The notes below the pieces were generated by a model that saw only the letters and a list, made by a program, of their open reading frames with translations, was not told the DNA's origin and searched no databases. The translations under genes were made by a program, and so were the position numbers. From Chrysiogenia bacterium (GTDB lineage Bacteria; JAGRBM01), in assembly GCA_020434085.1 (NCBI GenBank), contig JAGRBM010000051.1, positions 1-7,686 of the forward strand: DNA of 7,686 nt. The letters run 5' to 3'. Shown piece after piece: positions 1 through 7,193 of this stretch; position 1 is the stretch's first letter, and each line of letters starts with the position of its first letter.

Positions 1-84
1 GCCCTTGTGGCGCGCAGCCGATGTGAGGTAAAACTAACACTATCCTCAATGTGAGCGGCCCTGTAGCGGGAGGCGGTTGCGACA

Positions 85-894
85 ATGCGTGGCATTTGCC
101 ACACAACGATGAGACGGCGTCCGGCGTTTCTTGCGCTTGCGCTCCTGCTGTATCCGCTGTTCTTTCCTCTCGTCGCCAACTCCCAGGACACCCCGCTCTC
201 GCCCGATGAGGCGCGCCAGACACTCACTGAATGCGATGCGCTCTTTGAATCCCGGCGCGACGAGCCGCCCGTCACCGAAGAGCTCGTGGAACGCTACGAG
301 CTCGTCGCCCAGTGCCTGCCGGGTGACTACGAGGCGCACTGGAAACTAGCCCGCGCTTACTGGTGGGCGGCCGAGAGCGCATCCGACTCCGATGAAATGG
401 CGCGGCTCGGGCGCCTGGCCTACGAGACCGGCATCGAAGCCGCCGCACTTGCCGCGGACAAACCCGAGGGCCACTACTACGCCGCCGCCGGCGTCGGCGA
501 GTGGTCGGAGGGGATCGGTATCGTGCGCGCGCTCTGGGAGGGGCTCGAGGACAAGTTTCTCACGGAGCTGCGCGCCGCAGAAAAGCTCTCTCCCGACATT
601 TTCCACGGCGGTCCCGACCGCATCTGGTGCCGTTATTACTACCGGCTTCCCTGGCCCAAGCGCGATCTCGAAAAGAGCGAGGCCCACTGCCGCGCGGCGC
701 TGGAGAAGGGTCCGCGCAGCATCCGGGCTCATTTCTATTTCGCCGACACCCTCAAGGCCCGCGATCGCGATGAGCCGGCTCATGCAATGCTCTCGAAATG
801 TCTCACGATGAAACCCGAAGAGGACTACGACCCGATCGACGGCGCGCTCAACCAGCGGCTCTGCCGCGCGCGCGCAAAGGAGTGGGGCTTTTGA
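85..894 (+). CDS. Secreted TPR-like protein, first of a tandem paralogous pair
   Basis: The product is 269 residues of unknown specific function. Residues 1-33 look like a Sec signal peptide: basic start (R10-R12), hydrophobic core about 14-31, and a probable signal peptidase I site after A31-N32-S33. The rest is helical and resembles TPR-containing solenoid proteins, with helix pairs around 84-125 and 194-245. A conserved block at 127-195 (PEGHYY, GEWS-GIGI, HGGPDRIWCRYY, LPWPKRDL) recurs in the next gene, so the two are paralogues. A role as a periplasmic or exported scaffold is inference. The ATG at 85 has GGGAGG at 68-73, 11 bases upstream; the alternative Met9 codon at 109 lacks a ribosome site. 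The upstream 84 bases contain only a weak promoter-like pair (TTGTGG at 5-10, TAAAAC at 29-34). The gene overlaps the next by four bases. The reading frame is solid; the family name is not. Confidence 0.85.
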   Translation: MRGICHTTMRRRPAFLALALLLYPLFFPLVANSQDTPLSPDEARQTLTECDALFESRRDEPPVTEELVERYELVAQCLPGDYEAHWKLARAYWWAAESASDSDEMARLGRLAYETGIEAAALAADKPEGHYYAAAGVGEWSEGIGIVRALWEGLEDKFLTELRAAEKLSPDIFHGGPDRIWCRYYYRLPWPKRDLEKSEAHCRAALEKGPRSIRAHFYFADTLKARDRDEPAHAMLSKCLTMKPEEDYDPIDGALNQRLCRARAKEWGF

Positions 895-1580
895 ACAAGA
901 GCGCGGAGCAGATCGACCGATACTACTTTGAAAAGCGCGACCAGCCCGGAGGGGCGCAGGAACTGGTGCGCATGTGTCGCGATGCGGTTGCGCACCGGCG
1001 CAATGACTTCGGTGCCTGGTGGCGACTCTCGCGGGCGCTCTGGTGGCTGGGCGAGCAGACCGAGGACACCGCCACCAAGCGCGATGCCGGGCGCGAGGGA
1101 TTTGAAGCCGGAGAGCGGGCCGCGCGCATGGAACCCGAGAAACCAGAGGGCCACTACTGGGCCACCACCTGCGCCGGCGAATGGTCGCTCGGGATCGGTA
1201 TTCCCGAGGCCATCATCCGCGGCGTCGAGCGCAAATTCCGCGCGCACCTCGAAGCAGCCGGGCGCGCAGACCCGCAGTTCGATCACGGCGGAATCGATCG
1301 CATCTGGTGCCGCTACTACTTCAAGCTTCCCTGGCCCAAGCGCGATCTCTCGCGCGCGATCCGCCATGGCGAGGCCGCGGTCGCCAGCGATCCGCTCAAC
1401 GCGCGCTCACGCTACTACCTGGCCGAAGCCCTCTGGGATCACCATCGCCAAAATCGCGCACGTGAGCAGCTCGGCATCGCGCTCGTCCTCAAGCCAGGCG
1501 AAGACTTCGATCCCATCGATGGAAGGTTCATTCAGGAAAAATGCGCGATACTCGCGCGGGAGTGGCACGTCCGCTACTAG
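891..1580 (+). CDS. TPR-like protein without signal peptide, second paralogue, TTG start
   Basis: The product is 229 residues if translation starts at the TTG at 891. That start overlaps the TGA of the preceding gene (TTGA) and sits 8 bases after a strong ribosome site, AAAGGAG at 876-882. An in-frame ATG at 798 would add 31 residues that only re-read the upstream gene out of frame, so I reject it. Residues 84-225 align without gaps to residues 126-267 of the preceding protein, with about 69 of 142 positions identical by hand count. Shared blocks include PEGHY, GEWS-GIGI, HGG-DRIWCRYY, LPWPKRDL and DPIDG. Unlike its neighbour it has no signal peptide or membrane segment, so it is predicted to be cytoplasmic. 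Function is unknown; a TPR-type protein-binding role is the most likely guess. It ends 9 bases before the convergent lipoprotein gene. Confidence 0.82.
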   Translation: MNKSAEQIDRYYFEKRDQPGGAQELVRMCRDAVAHRRNDFGAWWRLSRALWWLGEQTEDTATKRDAGREGFEAGERAARMEPEKPEGHYWATTCAGEWSLGIGIPEAIIRGVERKFRAHLEAAGRADPQFDHGGIDRIWCRYYFKLPWPKRDLSRAIRHGEAAVASDPLNARSRYYLAEALWDHHRQNRAREQLGIALVLKPGEDFDPIDGRFIQEKCAILAREWHVRY

Positions 1581-1589
1581 GCGGCAGTT

Positions 1590-3533
1590 CTATTTCTGGA
1601 GTTCCCTGCGCTCGCAGGAGGTCTTCATCCCCAGCGCGCAGGCAGTCTGGAATGCCTCGATTGCCTGTTTCATCTCGCCGCGATTTTTGTAGACATCACC
1701 CAGCGTGTCGTAGGCGTTGGGGTCGCCCGGCGCGAGCTTGACCTGAAACTGGGCGGCGCCCAGGGCGGCATCGAGCTGTTCAAGCCCGATGTAGGCATAG
1801 GCCATCTCGTTGTAGACCACCGGGTAGATTGCGAACTGGTTGATCGCCTGCTCGAAGTAGGCGATCGATTCGGCGTTGGCGTCGGCGAACCAGAGCAGCG
1901 AAGAGCCCGCAAAACGGTAGCCACTGGGAAAGAGCGGAAAGGCACTGAGCGCGCCGTCGAAACAGGCCTTCGCCTTGGTTACATCACGGTCCTGCTGGAG
2001 CGCGCCGCGGCAGGCCACCAGCGCCCGGCGGGCAGGCTCGAAGCTCGGGATGCGGTCGAGCGCGTTGCGGTAGGCACGAAGTTGCGCGAGCTGCTCCGAG
2101 CGTTTGAGATTGCCAAGCGCCGCGGCGTAGTCGTCGAAGAGCATGGTCAGCCACTCATTGGGAAAGCCGAGGACCATCTCCAGCCCCAGCAGGTAGCGAT
2201 CCCAGCCCTCCACCGCGCGGGCGTCGTCGCCGCGCTGGAAAGCGGCGTCGGCCAGCAACGACCTCACCAACGCATAGTTGGTGTGGGTATTGCCAAAGGT
2301 CTTCTGCACCAGCGGAAGCGCCTCTTCAAGGGCGGCGGCGGCTTCCTGGGTCATGTGGGCACTCAGATAAAACGAGCCGGACTCGATCAGCCCGACGATG
2401 AGCTGCTTCTCATCCCAGCCGCGCCGCACTTCGATGGAGTCGGCGTAGATATCCGCCGCTTCCTTGTCGCGCCCGAGCTTGTGCAGGACCCGGCCTGCAG
2501 CGCTCAGCGAGTAGAGCAGTGTGTCGCTCTTTTGGTTTTCGCTTGCATTGAAGGCGCGCGTGACCTCCAGCCCCTGCAGGTAGCACTCCAGCGCCGTATC
2601 CAGATCGCCCTCGCCCTCGGCGCGTTGGGCTTCGTACCAGAGCTTGCCCCAGTGAAGCAGGTCTCCCTCCTCGAAGTCGGGCACCACATCGAGCCACGCA
2701 ATCGCCGGCGCTTCCTCGTAGGTCGGCACGCCCGGCTTGAAGCTCAGGCGCTCGACGGTATCGGGGAACTTCGCGGCGAATTCCTCGTAGTAGCCGCGCA
2801 CTTCTCCCACCGCGGCCGGGTCCATGGCAAAGAGCCGTTCCACACTCCACACCGCGCGGGCAAAGACCTGATTGGCTTCGTCGTAGCGTTTGTGTTCCGT
2901 GTAGTAGCGGGCCAGCTCCAGCAGCGCGCTGCTGAAATAGCTGGCAAAGGTCTGCCCGCCCGCCTGCTGCACCGGCTGTTCGAGGTAATAACCATTGATC
3001 CGTCGCACCAGCGACTGCGAGAGCAGCACGGCGCGTTTGAGGATCTGTTCCTGTTCTTCCGGCCTGCCCCGCTCCCCAAGAAGCGTTGCATACTCAAAGA
3101 GCGTGGGAAGGCGCTGGTAGGAGGTTTCCTCGGGAACGGGAGATTCCTCCCACAGCTTCAGCAGCTCCCGGTAGCGCTCTTCGGCAGCTTCGAGCTTGTC
3201 CTGCTTGCTGAGCGCGAAGGCCAGCGACTCAACGAATCCGGGCAGGAACTGGAGGCGCGCGTAGGCGTTTTCAGTCGGCAGCAGACCGATGGCCTCCAGC
3301 GAGAGGGCCTCGGCGAGGGGGTAGTTCTCCGCCTCCAACGCGGCGTCGAGTTTGCCCTGCAGCGTTTCGATTTCGTCTTCCCAGGGCTCGGGCCCCGCCG
3401 GTTCGGCGGGCGCGCTCTCGGCGGCCTCGGCGGGTGCATCGGGCGCATCCGCCTTCTGCGCGCACCCGCCTACACCGGCGATCAATAAGATCGCCAGCAG
3501 CAGACGCACCAACGGGGCAAGAGCGCGGAACAT
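1590..3533 (-). CDS. TPR-repeat lipoprotein
   Basis: The product is 647 residues. The N-terminus is a lipoprotein signal: hydrophobic segment about 8-22 and lipobox V21-G22-G23-C24, so C24 should be lipidated. Ala at +2 favours outer-membrane delivery under the Lol rule known from proteobacteria. Residues 29-50 form a Pro/Ala/Glu linker. The remainder is helical repeat sequence. The clearest TPR is at about 605-637 (NAYDTLGDVY, QAIEAFQTA), with a likely one before it at 571-604 and further degenerate repeats at about 110-125, 200-230, 305-325, 340-365 and 385-410. TPR lipoproteins usually act as scaffolds in envelope complexes; no enzymatic motif is visible. The start codon lies 4 bases after the stop of the upstream epoxide-hydrolase-like gene and has no clear ribosome site of its own, so translational coupling is likely. 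The long open frame on the opposite strand (2082-3488) is a shadow of this gene. Confidence 0.88.
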   Translation of the reverse strand: MFRALAPLVRLLLAILLIAGVGGCAQKADAPDAPAEAAESAPAEPAGPEPWEDEIETLQGKLDAALEAENYPLAEALSLEAIGLLPTENAYARLQFLPGFVESLAFALSKQDKLEAAEERYRELLKLWEESPVPEETSYQRLPTLFEYATLLGERGRPEEQEQILKRAVLLSQSLVRRINGYYLEQPVQQAGGQTFASYFSSALLELARYYTEHKRYDEANQVFARAVWSVERLFAMDPAAVGEVRGYYEEFAAKFPDTVERLSFKPGVPTYEEAPAIAWLDVVPDFEEGDLLHWGKLWYEAQRAEGEGDLDTALECYLQGLEVTRAFNASENQKSDTLLYSLSAAGRVLHKLGRDKEAADIYADSIEVRRGWDEKQLIVGLIESGSFYLSAHMTQEAAAALEEALPLVQKTFGNTHTNYALVRSLLADAAFQRGDDARAVEGWDRYLLGLEMVLGFPNEWLTMLFDDYAAALGNLKRSEQLAQLRAYRNALDRIPSFEPARRALVACRGALQQDRDVTKAKACFDGALSAFPLFPSGYRFAGSSLLWFADANAESIAYFEQAINQFAIYPVVYNEMAYAYIGLEQLDAALGAAQFQVKLAPGDPNAYDTLGDVYKNRGEMKQAIEAFQTACALGMKTSCERRELQK

Positions 3534-3537
3534 CGTC

Positions 3538-4092
3538 TTAGTTCGAGAGCCCTGGAATGAATTTCAACAGGCCCGGCATTCCGGTGGCAAGCTGACGGAT
3601 GATCTGGATGAGGTCGAAGTAATCGCGCCAGGCGGTGATCTTGCCGTTCTGAATCTCGAAAGTACCCATCACCGGCAGCTCGACGTAGATCCCGGCGACA
3701 ACCATGGAATCGATGCGCTCGGTGAGCACGGCGTTTCCTCCGGCGGCGACGTTCACATTGACCGCGCGGAAATCACGGGTCCACTTCATCGCGTTTTCGA
3801 GGGTCGCCTGGATGCGCTTCCTACCGCGAATCGGGGGCAGCGGAATGTTGTGATAGACGGCATTTTCCGAGAGCATTGCGCAGGCGCCGGCAACATCATT
3901 CTTCTCGCACGCGCGCAGGAATGCGCGGACGATGGCAATATTTTCCTCGCCCGTTGCGAGCGGGGCCGCCTTCTTTGCGGCCTTCTTCACCGCTTTTTTG
4001 GCTGTTTTCGCAGTAGCCTTTTTGGCGACTTTCTTCGCGGTTTTCTTTGCAGTCTTCTTCGTCTTTTGGTTGGTCTTCTTGGCAGTGGCCAT
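3538..4092 (-). CDS. Limonene-1,2-epoxide hydrolase-like (NTF2-fold) protein with lysine-rich N-terminal tail
   Basis: The product is 184 residues in two parts. Residues 2-43 are a Lys/Ala/Thr tail with 18 lysines, no acidic residue, and KK pairs repeating every four residues, like bacterial histone-H1-type tails. Residues about 48-184 match the limonene-1,2-epoxide hydrolase family (SnoaL/NTF2-like fold). The family's catalytic set appears to be kept: Y80 and N82 in VYHNIP, R126 and D128 in ERID, and D157 in WRDYFD. In characterised members these residues position a water that opens an epoxide to a diol. The substrate here cannot be told and need not be limonene. The start at 4092 has AGGGAG (minus strand, 4101-4106) 8 bases upstream, so the tail is part of the protein; no other Met occurs before residue 73. 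It is the first gene of an operon with the TPR lipoprotein. The tail may bind DNA, RNA or other polyanions (inference). Confidence 0.85.
   Translation of the reverse strand: MATAKKTNQKTKKTAKKTAKKVAKKATAKTAKKAVKKAAKKAAPLATGEENIAIVRAFLRACEKNDVAGACAMLSENAVYHNIPLPPIRGRKRIQATLENAMKWTRDFRAVNVNVAAGGNAVLTERIDSMVVAGIYVELPVMGTFEIQNGKITAWRDYFDLIQIIRQLATGMPGLLKFIPGLSN
3964..4089 (-). repeat. Low-complexity Lys/Ala repeat region within the epoxide hydrolase-like gene
   Basis: This stretch encodes residues 2-43 of the tailed protein. On the plus strand it reads as repeated cttctt / gcggtttt / gcagtctt units. The encoded period is four residues (KKxA or KKxx): KK at 12/13, 16/17, 20/21, 24/25, 32/33, 36/37 and 40/41. 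Such tracts often change length by slippage or unequal recombination, so tail length may vary between strains. Confidence 0.8.
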
Positions 4093-4337
4093 GAGAGTCT
4101 CTCCCTGCGGGATTCGCGCTGGCTAGGGCCCCGGCCCTTGCGGGCAGCGGCGCTGGCGCGACACTAGCCGATCATTCACGCCGACGCGAGGGCCACCTCT
4201 CCGTCGGGGCATGGGGCACCCCGGCGTGCGCTGGCATATTCGCGTCGGGGCGCTATAACCCTCCACACGTCCCAAGCCGGACGCCCGCCGGCCCGCCCGA
4301 GTGCGGGGCCGAGCCCAGCTCCCGGAGCCCAAGGTTC
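4093..4337. other. Divergent intergenic region
   Basis: These 245 bases separate the leftward epoxide-hydrolase-like operon from the rightward fumarase and must hold both promoters. On the minus strand I see only the ribosome site at 4101-4106 and a short imperfect hairpin (AGGGCC/GGCCCT, 4125-4138) in the presumed leader; no convincing leftward -10/-35 pair is visible. The rightward promoter is listed separately. Open frames crossing this region are shadows with no ribosome site. Confidence 0.6.
4231..4259 (+). promoter_or_regulatory. Candidate sigma-70 promoter for the fumarase gene
   Basis: CTGGCA (4231-4236, 4 of 6 to TTGACA) and TATAAC (4254-4259, 5 of 6 to TATAAT) are separated by exactly 17 bases. 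TATAAC is one of the few AT-rich hexamers in this GC-rich spacer. Transcription would begin near 4266, giving a leader of about 70 bases before the ATG at 4338. I see no operator or riboswitch-like structure. Confidence 0.4.
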
Positions 4338-5855
4338 ATGGCAGTCATCAAACAAGACGATCTCATCGAAAGCGTCGCCCGCGCCCTCCAGTTCATTTCC
4401 TACTATCACCCGACCGACTTCATCGAAGCCGTCAAGGAAGCCTACGAGCGCGAGGAGTCCGAGGCGGCCAGGAACGCCATGGCACAGATCCTGGTCAACT
4501 CCCGCATGTCGGCCATGGGCCACCGCCCCATCTGCCAGGACACGGGCATCGTTGCCTGCTTCGTCAAGATTGGCATGGACGCGAAGTTCGATTCGAGCCT
4601 GACCGTGCAGGAAATGGTCGATGAGGGCGTGCGGCGCGCCTACAAGGATGAGATGAATCCCCTGCGCTTTTCCATCGTGAGCGATCCGGCCGGCGCGCGC
4701 ATCAATACCAAGGACAACTCGCCCGCCGTCGTGCACATCGAGATGGTGCCCGGCGACAAGGTGGACGTGACGCTGGCCGCCAAGGGAGGCGGCTCGGAAA
4801 ACAAGAGCAAGTTCACCGTGCTCAATCCCAACCAGAGCGTGGCCGACTGGGTCATCGAGATGCTGCCCAAGATGGGCGCCGGCTGGTGCCCGCCGGGAAT
4901 GCTCGGCATCGGCATCGGCGGCACCGCCGACAAGGCGATGGTGATGGCCAAAGAATCCCTCATGGAGCCCGTCGACATTCACGAGCTCAAGGAGCGCGGT
5001 GCCAAAACGACGGCAGAGAAGCTGCGCCTGGAAATCTACGAGCGCGCCAACGCGCTGGGTATCGGCGCGCAGGGCCTTGGCGGCCTGACTACGGTGCTCG
5101 ACGTCAAGATCATGGAATACCCGACCCACGCGGCTTCACTGCCCGTGGCGCTTATTCCCAACTGCGCGGCTACCCGTCACATCCACTTCCAGCTCGATGG
5201 CAGCGGCGCGGCGGAGTTCACGCCCCCCGATCTGTCCATCTGGCCGGATCTTGGAGAGGGATTCAGCACCGGTGCCAAGCGCGTGAACATCGACGGCATC
5301 AGCGACGAAGAGATGCGCAGCTGGAAGGCGGGCGACACCCTGCTCATTTCCGGCAAGATGCTCACCGGCCGCGACGCCGCGCACAAGCGCCTCAAGGGAC
5401 TGCTCGACAAGGGCGAGCCCCTTCCCGAAGGCGTCGATTTCCGCGGGCGCTTCATCTACTACGTGGGCCCGGTGCGCGCTGTGGGCGACGAGGCGGTTGG
5501 GCCTGCAGGCCCCACCACCGCCACGCGCATGGACTCCTACACCGATATGATGCTCGACAAGACTGGCCTCATGGGCATGATCGGCAAGGCAGAGCGCGGC
5601 CCCGAGACAGTCGAGTCCATCCGCAAGCACAAGTCCTGCTACCTCATCGCCGTGGGCGGCGCCGCCTACCTCGTCTCGAAGGCAATCCGTTCCTCGCGGC
5701 TCGTGGCCTTCGAGGACCTCGGGATGGAAGCCATTTACGAATTCGAGGTGCAGGACATGCCCGTTACCGTCGCCGTCGATTCCGAGGGCAACTCCGTCCA
5801 CGTCACCGGCCCACAGATGTGGCAGAAGAAAATCGCCGAGGGCGCCGGGAAGTAA
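4338..5855 (+). CDS. fumA: Fumarate hydratase, class I (4Fe-4S), single chain
   Basis: This is a 505-residue, iron-sulfur-dependent fumarase that interconverts fumarate and (S)-malate in the TCA cycle in the cytoplasm. The N-terminal (alpha, Fumerase) domain spans about 10-285 and the C-terminal (beta, Fumerase_C) domain about 290-495. The three cluster ligands are evident: C66 in ICQDTG, C184 in GWCPPG and C276 in IPNCAATRHIH. Their spacing (118 and 92) nearly matches the cysteines of E. coli FumA. Other signatures are LGIGIGGTADKA (189-200), SGKMLTGRDAAHKR (338-351), GPTTATRMDSYTDMM (391-405) and DKTGLMGMIGKAERG (407-421). Both domains in one chain argue against two-subunit fumarase or tartrate dehydratase. 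The ATG at 4338 follows GGAG at 4324-4327 (10 bases) and AAGG at 4331-4334. A strong terminator follows at 5878, so it is probably monocistronic. It appears full length and intact, with no missing key residue. Confidence 0.96.
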   Translation: MAVIKQDDLIESVARALQFISYYHPTDFIEAVKEAYEREESEAARNAMAQILVNSRMSAMGHRPICQDTGIVACFVKIGMDAKFDSSLTVQEMVDEGVRRAYKDEMNPLRFSIVSDPAGARINTKDNSPAVVHIEMVPGDKVDVTLAAKGGGSENKSKFTVLNPNQSVADWVIEMLPKMGAGWCPPGMLGIGIGGTADKAMVMAKESLMEPVDIHELKERGAKTTAEKLRLEIYERANALGIGAQGLGGLTTVLDVKIMEYPTHAASLPVALIPNCAATRHIHFQLDGSGAAEFTPPDLSIWPDLGEGFSTGAKRVNIDGISDEEMRSWKAGDTLLISGKMLTGRDAAHKRLKGLLDKGEPLPEGVDFRGRFIYYVGPVRAVGDEAVGPAGPTTATRMDSYTDMMLDKTGLMGMIGKAERGPETVESIRKHKSCYLIAVGGAAYLVSKAIRSSRLVAFEDLGMEAIYEFEVQDMPVTVAVDSEGNSVHVTGPQMWQKKIAEGAGK

Positions 5856-5877
5856 CGCCGCCATATGCCAATTTCAG

Positions 5878-5911
5878 CGGGCCGCGCCGGAAGGCGCGGC
5901 CCGTTTTGTTT
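5878..5911 (+). terminator. Intrinsic (Rho-independent) terminator after fumarase
   Basis: A perfect 11-bp GC-rich stem (5878-5888 with 5893-5903, arms CGGGCCGCGCC / GGCGCGGCCCG) is closed by a GGAA tetraloop (5889-5892) and followed directly by TTTTGTTT (5904-5911). It starts 22 bases after the fumarase stop. Its presence also argues against the upstream ATG at 5865 as the start of the next gene, because that frame would read through the hairpin. Confidence 0.92.
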
Positions 5912-5957
5912 GCGGCGGCTGGACATCGCAGCGCGCCGCGTGTACCGCTGGAGCACC

Positions 5958-7193
5958 ATGGGATGGATCCGCCGCAACATCGAGGAGATCGAGCGCGACC
6001 GGGCGCTGCAGTTCTTCGGCCTCGCGCTGGCGCTGGCCAACGTGCTGACCTTTGCCTACTGGCAGTTCCGGCTGCCGGTGGCGGAGGTGCTCGCTTCCGA
6101 CGCCATTCCCATCTGCTGGCCCTTCTTCAATGACTGCCACCTGGTGCGCGTCTTCTCCGGCGGGACGATCAGCGCGCTGCTGCTGGGATACCTGGCTGTC
6201 TCGCTCGCTGCCGTCGCCGCGTTTGCCAGCCCTCGCTTTGCCAGGGCGGGTTACTGGATTCTCGTCGCGCTGCTCTTCTACCGGGGTTTCTTTCTCTTCC
6301 AGGACTACCGGCTGCGGCTCAACCAGCACTACATGCTCTACTGGTCGATGCTGGCGTTCCTCTTCGTTCCGGGAAAGCGCGTGGCCATCCGCTACCTCGT
6401 CATCCTGTTCTACTTCTGGGCCGGCATCATCAAGCTCAATCCCGAGTGGATTTCCGGCGAGGCGCTCATGGGCAAGGAGCTCCTGCTCATTCCCAGCTCG
6501 CTCATCCCCGCCGGCTGCGTTTACGTGATTGTTCTGGAACTCGTCCTGATCTTCGGCCTGCTTTCCAGGCGTCCCTGGCTGTTCTGGGCGACGATGGCGC
6601 AACTTGCGCTCTTCCACCTGGCCTCGTGGGGCATCGTGGGCTTCTACTATCCGCTGCTGATGGTGTGCATCCTGAGCATCTTCGTGCTCGAGCGCTACAT
6701 GCTGCCGCCACCGCAACTTGAGATCCCCGACGCCCCCTCGCTCACACGCAGCCGCAAGGTCGCATTGGGCGTGTTGCTGGGCGGGTTCTTCACCATTCAG
6801 TTCATTCCGCACCTCTATCCGGGAGATTCCGCCATTACCGGCGAGGGGCGCTTCTTCGCATTGCACATGTTCGACGCGCCGCTTGAATGCCAGTCCGTCG
6901 CGCTCGTCTACAATCCAGATGGCAAAGCGGGTCGACTGCCGCTTCGCGCGCCCCACATGCCAGGGCGCATCCACTGCGACCCCCTCGTGTATTGGAGCAT
7001 CGCGCGCCACATCTGCCGCGAAAATGCCGGGAACCCCAAGTTTACCGACATGAGCGTGCTGCTTCGCACCCGCCGCAGGGGAGAGACCGACTGGACGGGC
7101 GTCATGGCCATTGAGAACTTCTGCCAGCGGAACCTCCCCTATCGCGTGCTGAGCCACAACGACTGGATTCGGAGCGATCAGGAGGACCAGTGA
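5958..7193 (+). CDS. HTTM-domain (vitamin K-dependent gamma-carboxylase-related) membrane protein
   Basis: The product is 411 residues from the ATG at 5958. Hydrophobic segments lie at about 17-36, 68-90, 97-115, 126-138, 143-160, 185-203, 207-245 (probably two) and 267-284. A soluble C-terminal part (285-411) follows with four cysteines (C311, C340, C353, C389). The block YFWAGIIKLNPEWISGEAL (152-170) is the hallmark of HTTM proteins; K159 falls where human gamma-carboxylase has its catalytic base K218 (FIAGVKKLDADW). NQHYMLYWSMLAF (122-134) resembles the carboxylase NNHSYLYGLLAF block, placing H124 near H160. The reaction here is unknown; most bacterial HTTM proteins are uncharacterised. 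The frame opens upstream to an ATG at 5865, but that reads through the terminator and codes for a basic, poorly conserved-looking lead. ATG 5958 has GGAG at 5950-5953, a short 4-base spacing; GTG 5940 is an alternative. The stop overlaps the next gene. Confidence 0.8.
   Translation: MGWIRRNIEEIERDRALQFFGLALALANVLTFAYWQFRLPVAEVLASDAIPICWPFFNDCHLVRVFSGGTISALLLGYLAVSLAAVAAFASPRFARAGYWILVALLFYRGFFLFQDYRLRLNQHYMLYWSMLAFLFVPGKRVAIRYLVILFYFWAGIIKLNPEWISGEALMGKELLLIPSSLIPAGCVYVIVLELVLIFGLLSRRPWLFWATMAQLALFHLASWGIVGFYYPLLMVCILSIFVLERYMLPPPQLEIPDAPSLTRSRKVALGVLLGGFFTIQFIPHLYPGDSAITGEGRFFALHMFDAPLECQSVALVYNPDGKAGRLPLRAPHMPGRIHCDPLVYWSIARHICRENAGNPKFTDMSVLLRTRRRGETDWTGVMAIENFCQRNLPYRVLSHNDWIRSDQEDQ

Noticed and set aside
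1605-1618. Inverted repeat CCTGCG-CT-CGCAGG near the convergent gene ends, as a possible bidirectional terminator
   Set aside because: The stem is only 5-6 bp with a tiny loop and no T-tract on either side, and it lies inside the coding end of the lipoprotein gene.
2082-3488. A 468-codon open frame on the plus strand opposite the TPR lipoprotein gene
   Set aside because: It is antisense to a gene with a lipobox and recognisable TPRs. Its translation has no domain pattern, and its openness follows from the codon bias of the minus-strand gene.
4125-4138. Inverted repeat AGGGCC-CC-GGCCCT in the presumed leader of the leftward operon
   Set aside because: It is too short to call an operator or riboswitch in DNA of this GC content, and no further structure surrounds it.
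3352-4167. A plus-strand open frame opposite the start of the lipoprotein and the epoxide hydrolase-like gene
   Set aside because: Its Phe/Leu-rich C-terminal part is simply the antisense reading of the lysine-rich tail, and it has no ribosome site or domain.
4176-5129. A 317-codon minus-strand open frame across the intergenic region and the start of the fumarase gene
   Set aside because: It is a shadow of the fumarase frame. The fumarase motifs are unambiguous, and the antisense translation is a His/Gly/Ala-rich composition with no recognisable domain.
5874-7157. A 427-codon minus-strand open frame opposite the HTTM gene
   Set aside because: It is antisense to a protein with clear membrane segments and the KLNPEW signature, and its strongly charged, repeat-free translation is typical of shadow frames in GC-rich DNA.
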